Assembly (NCBI RefSeq): GCF_009870825.1
Contig: NZ_WTWY01000008.1
Location: forward strand, 124,001 to 188,000
Direction: 5' to 3'
Length of the DNA: 64,000 bases
Origin: Paenibacillus sp. USDA918EY
GTDB lineage: Bacteria; Bacillota; Bacilli; Paenibacillales; Paenibacillaceae
Position numbers and translations under genes: made by a program. A model generated the notes under the pieces. That model had not been told where the DNA came from. It made no database searches and worked only from the letters and a program-made list of their open reading frames with translations. Shown in pieces: positions 35,321-42,767 of the stretch. The stretch's first letter is position 1. The number at the start of each line of letters is the position of its first letter.

Positions 35321-35689
35321 TCACCTTCCTGCCCTTAGCATAAGTACGACAAACATCAGACCAAAACTGAAAATGATGACGGCGTTCAGAGAGAGCCCCA
35401 GCACGGCAAAGATTTTTTTGCGGTTCCGGAGGATCGTTCCGACGATGCCCAAAATGATGCCGATGATGTTGGCGGCAAACAGGCCGATCAGAATGATCGT
35501 CATGACGGTGACGCCCGTCGTGGTGCTTTGGGTCCAGGAGCTGTCGCTTTCCAGGCCTTTTGCGAATATCGCCCCCATCGCGCCTACGCTCACGATATAA
35601 GCCAGCATGGACACGAGGCTGATGATAAACGAAGCAATCCCGGGACCGGAGTGCCGTTTATGCTGCGGCGGATGCCGGTGTGGTTCCAT
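35321..35689 (-). CDS. Small membrane protein (DUF4190-like)
   Basis: A 122-residue protein. A His/Pro-rich N-terminus (MEPHRHPPQHKRH) is followed by three or four hydrophobic helices: GIASFIISLVSMLAYIVS, TVMTIILIGLFAANIIGIIL and a third near residue 95. The middle helix pair resembles DUF4190-type domains. Function unknown. AAGGAGAG lies before ATG. It is 5 bp upstream of degV copy 2, so probably co-transcribed. Confidence 0.65.
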   Translation of the reverse strand: MEPHRHPPQHKRHSGPGIASFIISLVSMLAYIVSVGAMGAIFAKGLESDSSWTQSTTTGVTVMTIILIGLFAANIIGIILGIVGTILRNRKKIFAVLGLSLNAVIIFSFGLMFVVLMLRAGR

Positions 35690-35867
35690 ACTCTTTCTCT
35701 CCTTAAAAAATAGATATGTATGCTTCTTACTCTTCCATATTACGAAGCAAAAATCAAGCCGGCAAAAGGCTTCAAGAGGGTTGCTGCGGTGGAAAAGCCG
35801 TACCGGATCGGGTAAGATGGGGAAGGATTGTTCCATTACCAAAAGCAAAAAAGGAGTGGGGTCGGAC

Positions 35868-36248
35868 ATGCAGCGCAAGTTTATGGTCATCGGCGCGGTG
35901 ATGGCAATGCTCTCCGTGGTGATCGGCGCTTTCGGAGCCCATATGCTGAAACCGATCGTCGGCGATGACGCGATGAAAGTGTATGAAACCGGGGTTCAGT
36001 ATCATATGGCGCATGCGCTCGGCATTCTATTGATCGCTGTCGTCACCGGATTTTGGGGTTGCACGCGCAAGCTGGCCTGGGCGGCATGGCTTTTGTTCGC
36101 AGGCATCATTTTGTTCTCGGGCAGCTTGTATGTGCTGGCGATTACCGGCATCAAGCCGCTTGGGGCGATTACGCCGATCGGCGGCGTCGCGTTCATTGCC
36201 GGATGGGTATGCCTGATTGCCGAAGCGGCGACGCGCAGAAAAGACTAA
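35868..36248 (+). CDS. DUF423 family membrane protein (YwdK-like)
   Basis: A 126-residue inner-membrane protein with four helices. The signature FGAHMLKP near residue 23, YHMAHALGIL and FSGSLYVLAITG are typical of DUF423. Its function is unknown despite wide distribution. AAAGGAGT precedes ATG at 35868. It is divergent from the degV operon and convergent with the unknown gene at 36306. Confidence 0.88.
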   Translation: MQRKFMVIGAVMAMLSVVIGAFGAHMLKPIVGDDAMKVYETGVQYHMAHALGILLIAVVTGFWGCTRKLAWAAWLLFAGIILFSGSLYVLAITGIKPLGAITPIGGVAFIAGWVCLIAEAATRRKD

Positions 36249-36252
36249 CGCT

Positions 36253-36298
36253 AAAAAAAGCCCTTGCACCTTCCGTATGCCGGATGGTCAAGGGCTTT
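36253..36298 (-). terminator. Terminator for the minus-strand unknown gene
   Basis: CAAAGCCCTTG and CAAGGGCTTTTTTT (read on the minus strand) form the stem, with a long U-run on that strand. The plus strand has only three T, so it terminates the DUF423 gene less well. Confidence 0.7.
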
Positions 36299-36305
36299 GC
36301 ACGTT

Positions 36306-36839
36306 TCAGACAACTTCGATGATCTCGCTAAGCTTAAACGAATAGACCTGCTTTTCGTCGACATGGTAAACGTTCAACAGCTGATTGGTTTCATCAAAAT
36401 TCAGGATGCGGCAAGGCATGCTCGTCGGTTGTCCGCCGCGGCTCGTCGTCAACCGGGTCAGCCGGTTATTTTGGATGCATTCCGTAATCCATTCATACAG
36501 CTGGGAGCTGTAATCCGCGGAACTCATTTTTTTCTCAGCGGGGGAGCTGGGGCTTTTCGCCGGTTGTCCAGTCTTTGCTTTTTGAGTGTGGCCGTCAGGT
36601 AAAGGCGACGCCGCCGGTGCTTCTGACTTATGAATGAGCGATTTCCGTTTTTCCCGAAGCATAGACTCGATCAGCTGCCCTAGCTCCATACCGGATTTGA
36701 TCCGGAAATCGGCGATGCTTTCGCATCCGTTCAACATTTCGATCATGGCCTGCAGCGCAAGCGCGTTTGATCTGCTTTTCACCAGGATATCGACGTTAAA
36801 CAAATACCCTGAATCTTCTTGATTTGATTTATTCTCCAT
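36306..36839 (-). CDS. Unknown protein with a possible Sm/Hfq-like C-terminal domain
   Basis: A 177-residue soluble protein that I cannot assign. Residues 10-65 form a mixed region (YLFNVDILVKSRSNALALQA). Residues 70-105 are a Pro/Ser/Lys-rich linker. Residues 110-177 look like a compact beta domain: NNRLTRLTTSRGGQP, then MPCRILNFDETNQLLNVYHV, then VYSFKLSEI. The order of strands, with a central NFD and a terminal hydrophobic-Ile strand, recalls Sm folds, but this is only pattern resemblance. GGGGGAA precedes ATG. Confidence 0.7.
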   Translation of the reverse strand: MENKSNQEDSGYLFNVDILVKSRSNALALQAMIEMLNGCESIADFRIKSGMELGQLIESMLREKRKSLIHKSEAPAASPLPDGHTQKAKTGQPAKSPSSPAEKKMSSADYSSQLYEWITECIQNNRLTRLTTSRGGQPTSMPCRILNFDETNQLLNVYHVDEKQVYSFKLSEIIEVV

Positions 36840-36850
36840 AATTCCCCCAG

Positions 36851-36878
36851 CCTATACCATGTGCAAAATAACTCTCAA
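36851..36878 (-). promoter_or_regulatory. Predicted promoter of the unknown 177-residue protein gene
   Basis: On the minus strand, TTGAGA (36878-36873), 16 bp, TATAGG (36856-36851), about 12 bp before the ATG region; the leader would be very short. Confidence 0.35.
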
Positions 36879-37037
36879 ACTGTATAAATAATATCACGAA
36901 CATGTAAGCGTGAATAGTCCTAATGTCGGATACGGACGTAACTTTATTCCTAAGTACGTGAAGGACGCCTACACGCGAAGCTCCATGTACGAATACACAT
37001 ATTCTGAGCATTTATCCTATAAGGGAGGTGTGAGCCT

Positions 37038-37340
37038 ATGGTGACGATGGAGCCTATTTCGGTCGGAGGGCAAACCCTTGTCGGAGTTGAGGTAAAGCTG
37101 CCCAAGACCACCCTGCTCACGATCAGCACCTCGCGCGGGTACATCATGTGCGGGGCGCTTGACGTCGGGCTTTTGAACGATCGCCTGGGAGACCGCAAAA
37201 TCATCGCCGGAAGGGCGGTAGGTGTTCGGACGCTCAAGGAATTGCTGGAGTCGCCGCTCGAATCCGTAACAACGGAAGCTGCCGCCCTTGGTATCGTTCC
37301 GGGCATGCCCGGACATGAAGCGCTTCTTAAAATGCTGTAG
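37038..37340 (+). CDS. yunC: YunC family protein (DUF1805)
   Basis: A 100-residue protein. GYIMCGALDVGLLNDRLGDRK and IIAGRAVGVRTLKELLE are the DUF1805 hallmarks. Its function is unknown. In B. subtilis yunC lies next to yunD; here the yunD homologue is 13 kb away at 50117, so the neighbourhood has been rearranged. AGGGAGGTG precedes ATG. Confidence 0.88.
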   Translation: MVTMEPISVGGQTLVGVEVKLPKTTLLTISTSRGYIMCGALDVGLLNDRLGDRKIIAGRAVGVRTLKELLESPLESVTTEAAALGIVPGMPGHEALLKML

Positions 37341-37396
37341 CGTGGTTCGATAGTCATAGATTTTCGCGAAGCAAGTGACGGAACAGCCGCAAATCG

Positions 37397-37429
37397 AAAA
37401 CCAGCCCCCGCTCGGGACTGGTTTTTTGT
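37397..37429 (+). terminator. Intrinsic terminator after yunC
   Basis: AAAACCAGCCCC pairs with GGGACTGGTTTT, followed by further T. The IS200-type element lies immediately beyond it. Confidence 0.85.
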
Positions 37430-37474
37430 TTAGGCTTTAGCCAGTTGAGCTCGCGAAGCGTGCGAAACAAAAAA

Positions 37475-37493
37475 CCACCCGCTATGCGGGTGG
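37475..37493 (+). repeat. Left-end hairpin of the IS200-type element
   Basis: CCACCCGC-TAT-GCGGGTGG is a perfect 8-bp stem with a 3-nt loop, the kind of structure recognised by Y1 transposases on single-stranded DNA. Confidence 0.8.
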
Positions 37494-37515
37494 AGGGATC
37501 GAGGGTTTGACCAAC

Positions 37516-37569
37516 AAGACCATCCCGATAAAATTGAGATGTTCAGGCTCAATTGAAAGGAATGGTCTT
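37516..37569 (+). promoter_or_regulatory. RNA structure masking the tnpA ribosome binding site
   Basis: AAGACCAT (37516-37523) pairs with ATGGTCTT (37562-37569), and inside it AATTGAG pairs with CTCAATT (37548-37554). The tnpA ribosome binding site AAAGGAATGG is enclosed by the structure. IS200 is known to restrain its transposase in this way. Confidence 0.6.
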
Positions 37570-37571
37570 AG

Positions 37572-38045
37572 ATGGCAAACAAGAACTATAGTTTAGCTCA
37601 CACAAAGTGGATGTGCAAATACCACATTGTATTCACCCCGAAGTATAGACGGAAAGAGATCTATAATCAAGTGAGGAAAGATTTAATCGAAATTTTCAAA
37701 CGTTTATGTAAATACAAGGGAGTAGAGATCATAGAAGGTCACATGATGCCAGATCACGTACACATGCTGGTAGCGATACCACCCAAAATTTCAGTATCAG
37801 CCTTCATGGGATATCTGAAGGGGAAAAGTGCGCTAATGATCTTTGAGAAGCATGCGCAATTAAAGTATAAATATGGGAATCGGAAATTTTGGGCGGAAGG
37901 ATACTACGTCAGTACAGTAGGCTTAAACGAGGCAACCGTCGCTAAATATATTCGTGAACAAGAAGCACATGACCAGGCAGTGGACAAACTGAGTGTGAAG
38001 GAGTATGAAGATCCTTTTAGCATAAATAGTAGCAAGAAAAAGTAA
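37572..38045 (+). CDS. tnpA: IS200-type Y1 transposase TnpA
   Basis: A 157-residue HUH-family transposase of normal length. The metal-binding HUH motif reads DHVHMLVAIPP, and the catalytic Tyr is in the helix VAKYIREQE near residue 125. The N-terminal KYHIVFTPKYRRKEIY is typical of the family. It cuts and joins the hairpin-marked single-strand ends. The frame is intact, so the element may be active. Confidence 0.95.
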   Translation: MANKNYSLAHTKWMCKYHIVFTPKYRRKEIYNQVRKDLIEIFKRLCKYKGVEIIEGHMMPDHVHMLVAIPPKISVSAFMGYLKGKSALMIFEKHAQLKYKYGNRKFWAEGYYVSTVGLNEATVAKYIREQEAHDQAVDKLSVKEYEDPFSINSSKKK

Positions 38046-38157
38046 ACCAGTTTAACTGGTAAGTGAAAGAGACAAATTACACTGAGCCTGAACAATTTAT
38101 TGTTAGGCTAGCGTCTTTAGGCGCAGTTTGGCAACAGGGGGTTATACCCCAAGAGCA

Positions 38158-38180
38158 AACCACCCGTTGGACGGGTGGTT
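38158..38180 (+). repeat. Right-end hairpin of the IS200-type element
   Basis: AACCACCCGT-TGG-ACGGGTGGTT, a perfect 10-bp stem, is nearly the same as the left hairpin. It lies 45 bp before the mtnA stop codon, so the element has come to rest close to the end of mtnA. Confidence 0.8.
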
Positions 38181-38224
38181 ATGATTGAGGCGTTTTCTGA
38201 TAGCAACGATGGCTTATCGGTATT

Positions 38225-39301
38225 TTAGCGGAAAAGGGCGGCCAGGTTATCCTTATAAGGAGCGCGGACGATGCCTTTTTCCGTAATGATGGCGGTGACC
38301 CATTCGTTTGGCGTCACGTCAAATGCCGGATTGTACACTTTGATGCCCTGAGGCGCCGTTCTTTTGCCGAAACCTTCCGTAATTTCATGCTCCGGCCTTT
38401 CCTCGATCGGAATCAGCTCGCCCGACGCGGTGTTCAGATCGATCGTGGACAGCGGACAAGCGACGTAGAACGGAATGTTGTGCGCTTTGGCCAGAACGGC
38501 AAGGCTGTAGGTGCCGATTTTGTTCGCGACGTCGCCGTTGGCCGCAACGCGGTCCGTGCCGACGATCACCGCCTGCACCCATCCTTTGGACATGACCATG
38601 CCGGCCATATTATCGCAAAGCAGCGTTACGTCAATGCCGGCCTGCTGCAGCTCGAATGCGGTCAGGCGCGCGCCTTGAAGCAAGGGACGCGTCTCGTCCG
38701 CGTAAACCTTCAGCTTCATGCCCTTTTCATGGGCGAGATACATCGGCGCGGTTGCCGTGCCGTATTTGGCCGTAGCCAGCCCGCCCGCATTGCAGTGCGT
38801 CAGGACGCCCATGCCGTCGGACAAGAGCGGCAGCGCATGCTCCCCGATCAGGCGGCAGACTTCTTCGTCTTCGGCCTGAATCGATGCGGCTTCGGCGAGG
38901 AGGGCGCCGTAGAATCCCGATATGCCGTCCTCTGATGCGGCAAGGCGGGAGGCCTTGTTCTTCATCCGGTCCAGCGCCCAGAACAGGTTGACGGCCGTCG
39001 GGCGGGAGGTGGCCAGATAGGCGCATACTTGTTCGATCTGCTGAAGCCATTCAAGCTTGTCCCCGCCCGTGTATTGTTTGGCGCCGAGAACGACGCCGTA
39101 CGCGGCCGCGATGCCGATCGCCGGCGCGCCGCGAACCACCATGGAATGGATCGCTTTCCATACCTCTTCCGGTGTGGTCAGGTTTTTCATGTCGATGGTC
39201 TCGGGAAGAAGACGCTGATCCAGCAGCTGCAGCGAGTCCCCTTCCCATCGAACCGAGGTCAGCGGTTGATCATATTTTTGCGTCGATTCCTGAATGTTCA
39301 T
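38225..39301 (-). CDS. mtnA: Methylthioribose-1-phosphate isomerase
   Basis: A 358-residue enzyme of the eIF2B-alpha/MtnA family. It converts methylthioribose-1-phosphate to methylthioribulose-1-phosphate in the methionine salvage pathway. Visible motifs are VRGAPAIGIAAAYG, THCNAGGLATAKYGTA (catalytic Cys), GTDRVAANGDVANKIGTY (catalytic Asp) and AFDVTPNEWV. The ATG at 39301 follows AAGGAGCGG and overlaps the mtnK stop by 4 bp, so the genes are coupled. No terminator of its own is seen before the insertion element. Confidence 0.96.
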   Translation of the reverse strand: MNIQESTQKYDQPLTSVRWEGDSLQLLDQRLLPETIDMKNLTTPEEVWKAIHSMVVRGAPAIGIAAAYGVVLGAKQYTGGDKLEWLQQIEQVCAYLATSRPTAVNLFWALDRMKNKASRLAASEDGISGFYGALLAEAASIQAEDEEVCRLIGEHALPLLSDGMGVLTHCNAGGLATAKYGTATAPMYLAHEKGMKLKVYADETRPLLQGARLTAFELQQAGIDVTLLCDNMAGMVMSKGWVQAVIVGTDRVAANGDVANKIGTYSLAVLAKAHNIPFYVACPLSTIDLNTASGELIPIEERPEHEITEGFGKRTAPQGIKVYNPAFDVTPNEWVTAIITEKGIVRAPYKDNLAALFR

Positions 39302-40524
39302 CGTACCGCTCCTTCGAATGGTTGTACCGCTTGTTTCACAAGCCGTAGAATATCGTCGCCGGTGTTCACGCCGCGATGGTTTTTCACGAGCTGCTTGCCG
39401 ATGGCCAGCGCTTTGCGCTGCGCTTCCTCGCGGATCCGCCCGTCCTCGATGGTGTCGATGTCCGCGACGTGGGAGAGGCCGACGATGCGGCGGATCATTT
39501 TGCAGCCCGCGAACCCTGTCGTATCCCGGAGGACTTTGGTTACGTAAAGATCCTGGTAACCCGGGGCACCCGCCATCGGATCTTTGGCTTCTTCGTTCCA
39601 CAGCTTGCGGAAGCGCGTTTCGAATTCGGTCCAGACGTCGGACACCATACGAAGCAGCCTCTCCTCCGTCTCCCGGCGTTCATCCGCGTCCTTCGTCCAC
39701 CCCGGCCGGGAGGCGTAGTTCAGCAGAAGGTTGGCGATGATGGCCCCGACGTCAAAGCCCATCGGCCCGTAATAAGCGAACTCCGGATCGATGACCTTGG
39801 TCGATTCCGCTGTTGCGAAGATGCTGCCGGTATGCAGATCGCCGTGCAAGAGCGCTTCCGTGTGGGTCAGGAAGGCTTCGCGCAGCAGCGCCACCTCGAG
39901 ATGAAGAGCCCCGTCTTCCCGCAAGGCTTGGGCTTCGTCCTCCAGATATTCCGGATAGTTGTTATTGTCCGACAGCTTGTAAGGATCCTCGAAAATGAGA
40001 TCCTCGGTAATTTTGCACAGATCGGGATTGATGAATTTTTTGACCTGCTCCTTTTTATGCTGCGGGTTCATGGCCAAATCGGACGTGAAAAACAGCGTTC
40101 TGGCCAGAAATTCGCCGATATGGCCTGCAAAAAGCGGATAGGCTGCGCCTTCAATGAGACCTTTGCGCATAATCGTATGATCGCTCAAATCCTCCATCAC
40201 GGTAACGGCAAGCTCATCATCGAAAGCATACACTTCCGGAGCAAGCCCAGGGCAGAGGCCGTATTGCAGCTGAAGGGCTTCCCGCTCGATTCTGGCGCGG
40301 TCCAGGGACAGCGGCCAAGATTCGCCGACAACCTTCGCATAAGGCAGCGCTTGTTTGATGATGATGCTTTTGCCGCCGTTTTGGTCCGTAATATGGAAAA
40401 CCAGATTCAAATTCCCGTCGCCGATTTCTTGGCAATCCAGCTTGGCGTCTGCAGGAAAATGACCCGGAATGCTGCGGGCGAAAGAGATCGCTTCTTCAAA
40501 CGTGAGTGGATGATAATTGGACAC
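39298..40524 (-). CDS. mtnK: Methylthioribose kinase
   Basis: A 408-residue kinase of the choline-kinase-like fold. It has GDGNLNLVFHI (glycine-rich ATP loop), IIIKQALPY (catalytic Lys), LLHGDLHTGSIF (catalytic Asp) and VIDPEFAYYGPMGFD (metal Asp). It phosphorylates methylthioribose before the MtnA step. The start is a GTG at 40524, six bases after GGAGGTG. A TATACT -10 box at 40589-40584 on the minus strand gives a leader of only about 55 nt, too short for a SAM (S-box) riboswitch that often precedes this operon in Bacillus. Confidence 0.95.
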   Translation of the reverse strand: MSNYHPLTFEEAISFARSIPGHFPADAKLDCQEIGDGNLNLVFHITDQNGGKSIIIKQALPYAKVVGESWPLSLDRARIEREALQLQYGLCPGLAPEVYAFDDELAVTVMEDLSDHTIMRKGLIEGAAYPLFAGHIGEFLARTLFFTSDLAMNPQHKKEQVKKFINPDLCKITEDLIFEDPYKLSDNNNYPEYLEDEAQALREDGALHLEVALLREAFLTHTEALLHGDLHTGSIFATAESTKVIDPEFAYYGPMGFDVGAIIANLLLNYASRPGWTKDADERRETEERLLRMVSDVWTEFETRFRKLWNEEAKDPMAGAPGYQDLYVTKVLRDTTGFAGCKMIRRIVGLSHVADIDTIEDGRIREEAQRKALAIGKQLVKNHRGVNTGDDILRLVKQAVQPFEGAVR

Positions 40525-40659
40525 AAAAGTCACCTCCGCTAAGTAAAAACGAATAAACCCAACTTAATCGCTTGGTATTATCCAGTATATCGGATGTCAG
40601 CGGTTTTTTGTACATATTTTTGCATGCACAGATTTCCATCCGAAAGATGGCGCGTTTTT

Positions 40660-40685
40660 GTTTCATGCGGGGGGCGGCAGGGTAA
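40660..40685 (+). promoter_or_regulatory. Sigma-B-like promoter of dps
   Basis: GTTTCA (40660-40665), 14 bp, GGGTAA (40680-40685) resembles the general-stress consensus GTTTAA-N12-15-GGGTAT. B. subtilis dps is controlled by sigma-B. No good sigma-A pair was found. Whether this organism has sigma-B cannot be seen here. Confidence 0.4.
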
Positions 40686-40808
40686 TATATGAACAAAGGC
40701 AAAAGGCGGCGGCATGCCGGCCAAAAAGCCTGTACATGTGGATTGCAAGCGGCTTTGCGGGCGTTTCGCGCGCGAGCCGATTATTTTAAAGAAAAGGCGG
40801 GGATTTTC

Positions 40809-41270
40809 ATGGCAAAAACATCTGCAAAAACGAAACCGACAACGCTTGAGCAAATATTGAACCAGGAAGTGGCGAACCTGAACGTCCTGTACGTGAAAAT
40901 TCACAACTACCACTGGTACGTCAAAGGGGAGCATTTTTTTACGCTGCATGCCAAATTCGAAGAACTGTACGACGACGTTACGCTCAAGATGGACGAGGTC
41001 GCCGAGCGTCTTCTTACGATTAAAGGAAGCCCGGCCGCAACCATGAAAGAATATTTGGAGCTGGCCACCATCCAGGAAGCTTCCGGCAAAGAGGATGCCC
41101 GCCAAATGGTGCAGACCTTGATCGAGGATTTTGCCACGGTTTCCGAAGAGCTGCATGAGGGGATTCGGGTTGCCGACGAAGCAGGGGACGAGCCGACGGG
41201 AGATCTGTTCATCAAAATCAAAAACGATCTTGAGAAGCATATGTGGATGCTGCGCTCCTACCTCGGATAA
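40809..41270 (+). CDS. dps: Dps family ferritin-like DNA-protection protein
   Basis: A 153-residue four-helix protein. The inter-subunit ferroxidase ligands are present: His in NYHWYVKG, His in FFTLHAKFEELYDD, and Asp/Glu in the latter and in KMDEVAER. Dps forms a 12-mer shell that oxidises ferrous iron with peroxide and protects DNA. The start is the ATG after GGCGGGGATTTTC; an upstream in-frame ATG would add 40 poorly conserved residues. It lies upstream of the main suf operon, but some 1.5 kb of degenerate DNA separates them. Confidence 0.92.
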   Translation: MAKTSAKTKPTTLEQILNQEVANLNVLYVKIHNYHWYVKGEHFFTLHAKFEELYDDVTLKMDEVAERLLTIKGSPAATMKEYLELATIQEASGKEDARQMVQTLIEDFATVSEELHEGIRVADEAGDEPTGDLFIKIKNDLEKHMWMLRSYLG

Positions 41271-41484
41271 CTCATCAGAACTATGCTATTTCGGAGCAGG
41301 CGGAACGTGTTTTGCGAAAGCTTCTACCGTTCCTAGATGAGCCGGGGTTCTAAGGACACGTCGGAGTAACTTTATTTTTTGCTGTTAAAGCATGCAGGGC
41401 GCTTCTCATTTCTTCAATCGTCGTATGATTGATCCCACTGACGGACTTGGCGTAAATCGATGGGTTAAGAAAGCCTAATTTAAT

Positions 41485-41521
41485 AAAGGAGCAGCTGCCT
41501 TTGGGCAAACTGCTCCTTTTT
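41485..41521 (+). terminator. Orphan intrinsic terminator
   Basis: AAAGGAGCAG pairs with CTGCTCCTTT, with an inner TGCC/GGCA stem, then a T run. No intact gene ends just before it; dps stops 215 bp upstream. It may be the scar of a deleted gene or the distal end of the dps transcript. Confidence 0.7.
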
Positions 41522-41806
41522 AAATTGAATACTTGTCTACGCGGATTGAGGTAAAGAAGGCGATTTGCAGACATTTTTTGCTTATTGATTATCAAAAAGG
41601 ATATCCGCCGTGAGTTGGATGTGCGCTCTAAAGAGCTCTACGGCACGATCGCTGTCGCGGCTAACAACGGCATCAACCGTTTTTTTGGCCATGAAGCCAA
41701 TACCATCCTTTATGTCCATTGGGATTACACACGTTTAAATAATTTACACCGAAATCCATAAAAAACAAGGGACACATTCGATAATTAATATATTAAACGA
41801 TTATTG

Positions 41807-41835
41807 TTTACAGAATCGATTCTTATGTATATAAT
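41807..41835 (+). promoter_or_regulatory. Near-consensus promoter of the ybhB pseudogene
   Basis: TTTACA (41807-41812), 17 bp, TATAAT (41830-41835). The perfect palindrome AGAATCGATTCT (41812-41823) lies in the spacer and could be an operator. Confidence 0.6.
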
Positions 41836-41843
41836 CGAATCAA

Positions 41844-42373
41844 ATGAGTAAGCAACAACCATTTGCCAAAATGCCGAAAGTCGAAGTCTTTCAGGTGACG
41901 AGTAACGATATTGCAGAGGGTCTTCCTCTGCCGCCTCAGCAATACGCGTTTGAGTGGAGGGTGGCAAAGATCTTTCGCCTCATTTGAAATAGTCGGATGC
42001 GCCCGAAGGGATGAAGAGTTTCGCTGTAACCGCGTATGACCCGGATGCCCCGACCGGATCGGGCTTCTGGCACTGGGCTGTCATCAACATCCCTGCCAGC
42101 GTCACCGAACTGCCGATCGGCGCAGGCGGCGATCATGGAGGCGGCTTGCCGCAAGGCGCCTTGCAACTGCCGAACGATGCGCGCCTCAAACGGTTTATCG
42201 GTGCGGCGCCTCCAGCGGGACACGGCCCTCATTGGTATTATTTTGTCGTTCATGCGCTGGATGTCGAGAAGATCGGCATCGATCCTAACGCCACGCCGGT
42301 TCTCTTAGGATTCACCATGCTGGGCCATACGCTGGGGAGAGCCGTTCTCGTGGCTACAGGGGAAATCAAGTAA
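41844..42373 (+). pseudogene. YbhB/YbcL (PEBP, Raf kinase inhibitor-like) pseudogene
   Basis: The first frame gives MSKQQPFAKMPKVEVFQVTS and continues to QQYAF. One base appears lost at about 41952, where TTTGGAGTG would be expected and TTTGAGTG is found. The next frame restores GGKDLSPHLK, then a TAG at 41990-41992 stands where the family has Trp (K-W-SDAPEG). After it the protein continues normally with SDAPEGMKSFAVTAYDPDAP, FWHWAVINIP and, near the end, LGFTMLGHTLGRA. PEBP proteins bind phospholipid headgroups or small ligands. Two lesions make this a pseudogene; the 3' open part alone begins near 42011. Confidence 0.85.
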
Positions 42374-42767
42374 GCCAAACCTTTTGGGGCCATAAAAGAC
42401 GATGGTATGTAAAAATAACCTCAAAGATGCCCGCCGGTGACGCTTGCATTGTTACGTTGCCGGATGATACACGAAGAAACGCAAATATTGAAATTGGCTC
42501 GGAAAGCATGGCGATTTTAACCAAATAGCAGGACAGGCTTTGCTGTTTATTAAGCAGCGATGCCTTTTCTCCATAATTAAATCCCAAGATGGAGGTTAGA
42601 GCGGTTGATATGAATCTGTATTTATTATAGAATTATTGATAATCAGTGAGAATCAGTTTAGATTCATTTTAAATTGATAATTATGATTGCTTGAAATCAG
42701 GGAAGGTCCCCTGTTTAAATAGACTGTCTGATTTCGGTAAAACAAATTAACGGAGGGAATAACGTAC
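42374..42767. other. 394-bp gap with a short remnant and the suf promoter region
   Basis: A 33-codon frame at 42427-42528 reads MPAGDACIVTLPDDTRRN and continues to AILTK. It may be the tail of a lost gene; no function can be given. From 42600 the DNA is A/T-rich and carries GAATC-N6-GATTC (from 42650) and a single Fur-like half-site TGATAAT (42637-42643) without its partner. Confidence 0.4.
42691..42720 (+). promoter_or_regulatory. Predicted promoter of the sufCDSUB operon with an internal dyad
   Basis: TTGAAA (42691-42696), 18 bp, TTAAAT (42715-42720), about 48 bp before sufC. The dyad CAGGG-N6-CCCTG (42698-42713) fills the spacer, a position suited to a repressor or a MerR-like activator. 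Confidence 0.4.

Larger units (their letters stand above)
37465..38190 (+). mobile_element. IS200/IS605-superfamily element carrying tnpA only
   Basis: The element is bounded by the subterminal hairpins listed separately and contains one transposase gene and no tnpB. Outer limits are approximate because such elements make no target duplication. Base composition is visibly richer in A/T than its neighbours. It lies between yunC and mtnA in intergenic DNA and disrupts no recognisable gene. Confidence 0.8.
41271..41843. other. Gene-poor degenerate region with unassigned ORF remnant
   Basis: No intact gene is supported across these 573 bp. A plus-strand frame at 41585-41761 (58 codons from a TTG) reads KKDIRRELDVRSKELYGTIA and then NNGINRFFGHEAN. 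It looks like real protein sequence, but I do not recognise it and it has no start or ribosome binding site. A strong hairpin is listed at 41485. TTAATATATTAA (41785-41796) is a perfect palindrome just before the promoter of the next pseudogene. Confidence 0.4.

Noticed and set aside
40525..40690. SAM (S-box) riboswitch before mtnK
   Set aside because: A -10 box about 60 bp from the start leaves too short a leader, and no S-box core or terminator hairpin is present.
40689..40808. Longer Dps with 40 extra N-terminal residues
   Set aside because: The extension is basic and Cys-rich, lacks a ribosome binding site, and the ATG at 40809 gives the normal Dps length.
41350..41595. Minus-strand open frame of 81 codons near dps
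   Set aside because: It has no ribosome binding site, is crossed by a strong plus-strand terminator hairpin, and its sequence matches no family I recognise.
42637..42651. Possible Fur box before the housekeeping suf operon
   Set aside because: TGATAAT is followed by CAGTGAGA, so only one half-site matches. The two sites at 26751 and 26853 are perfect by comparison.
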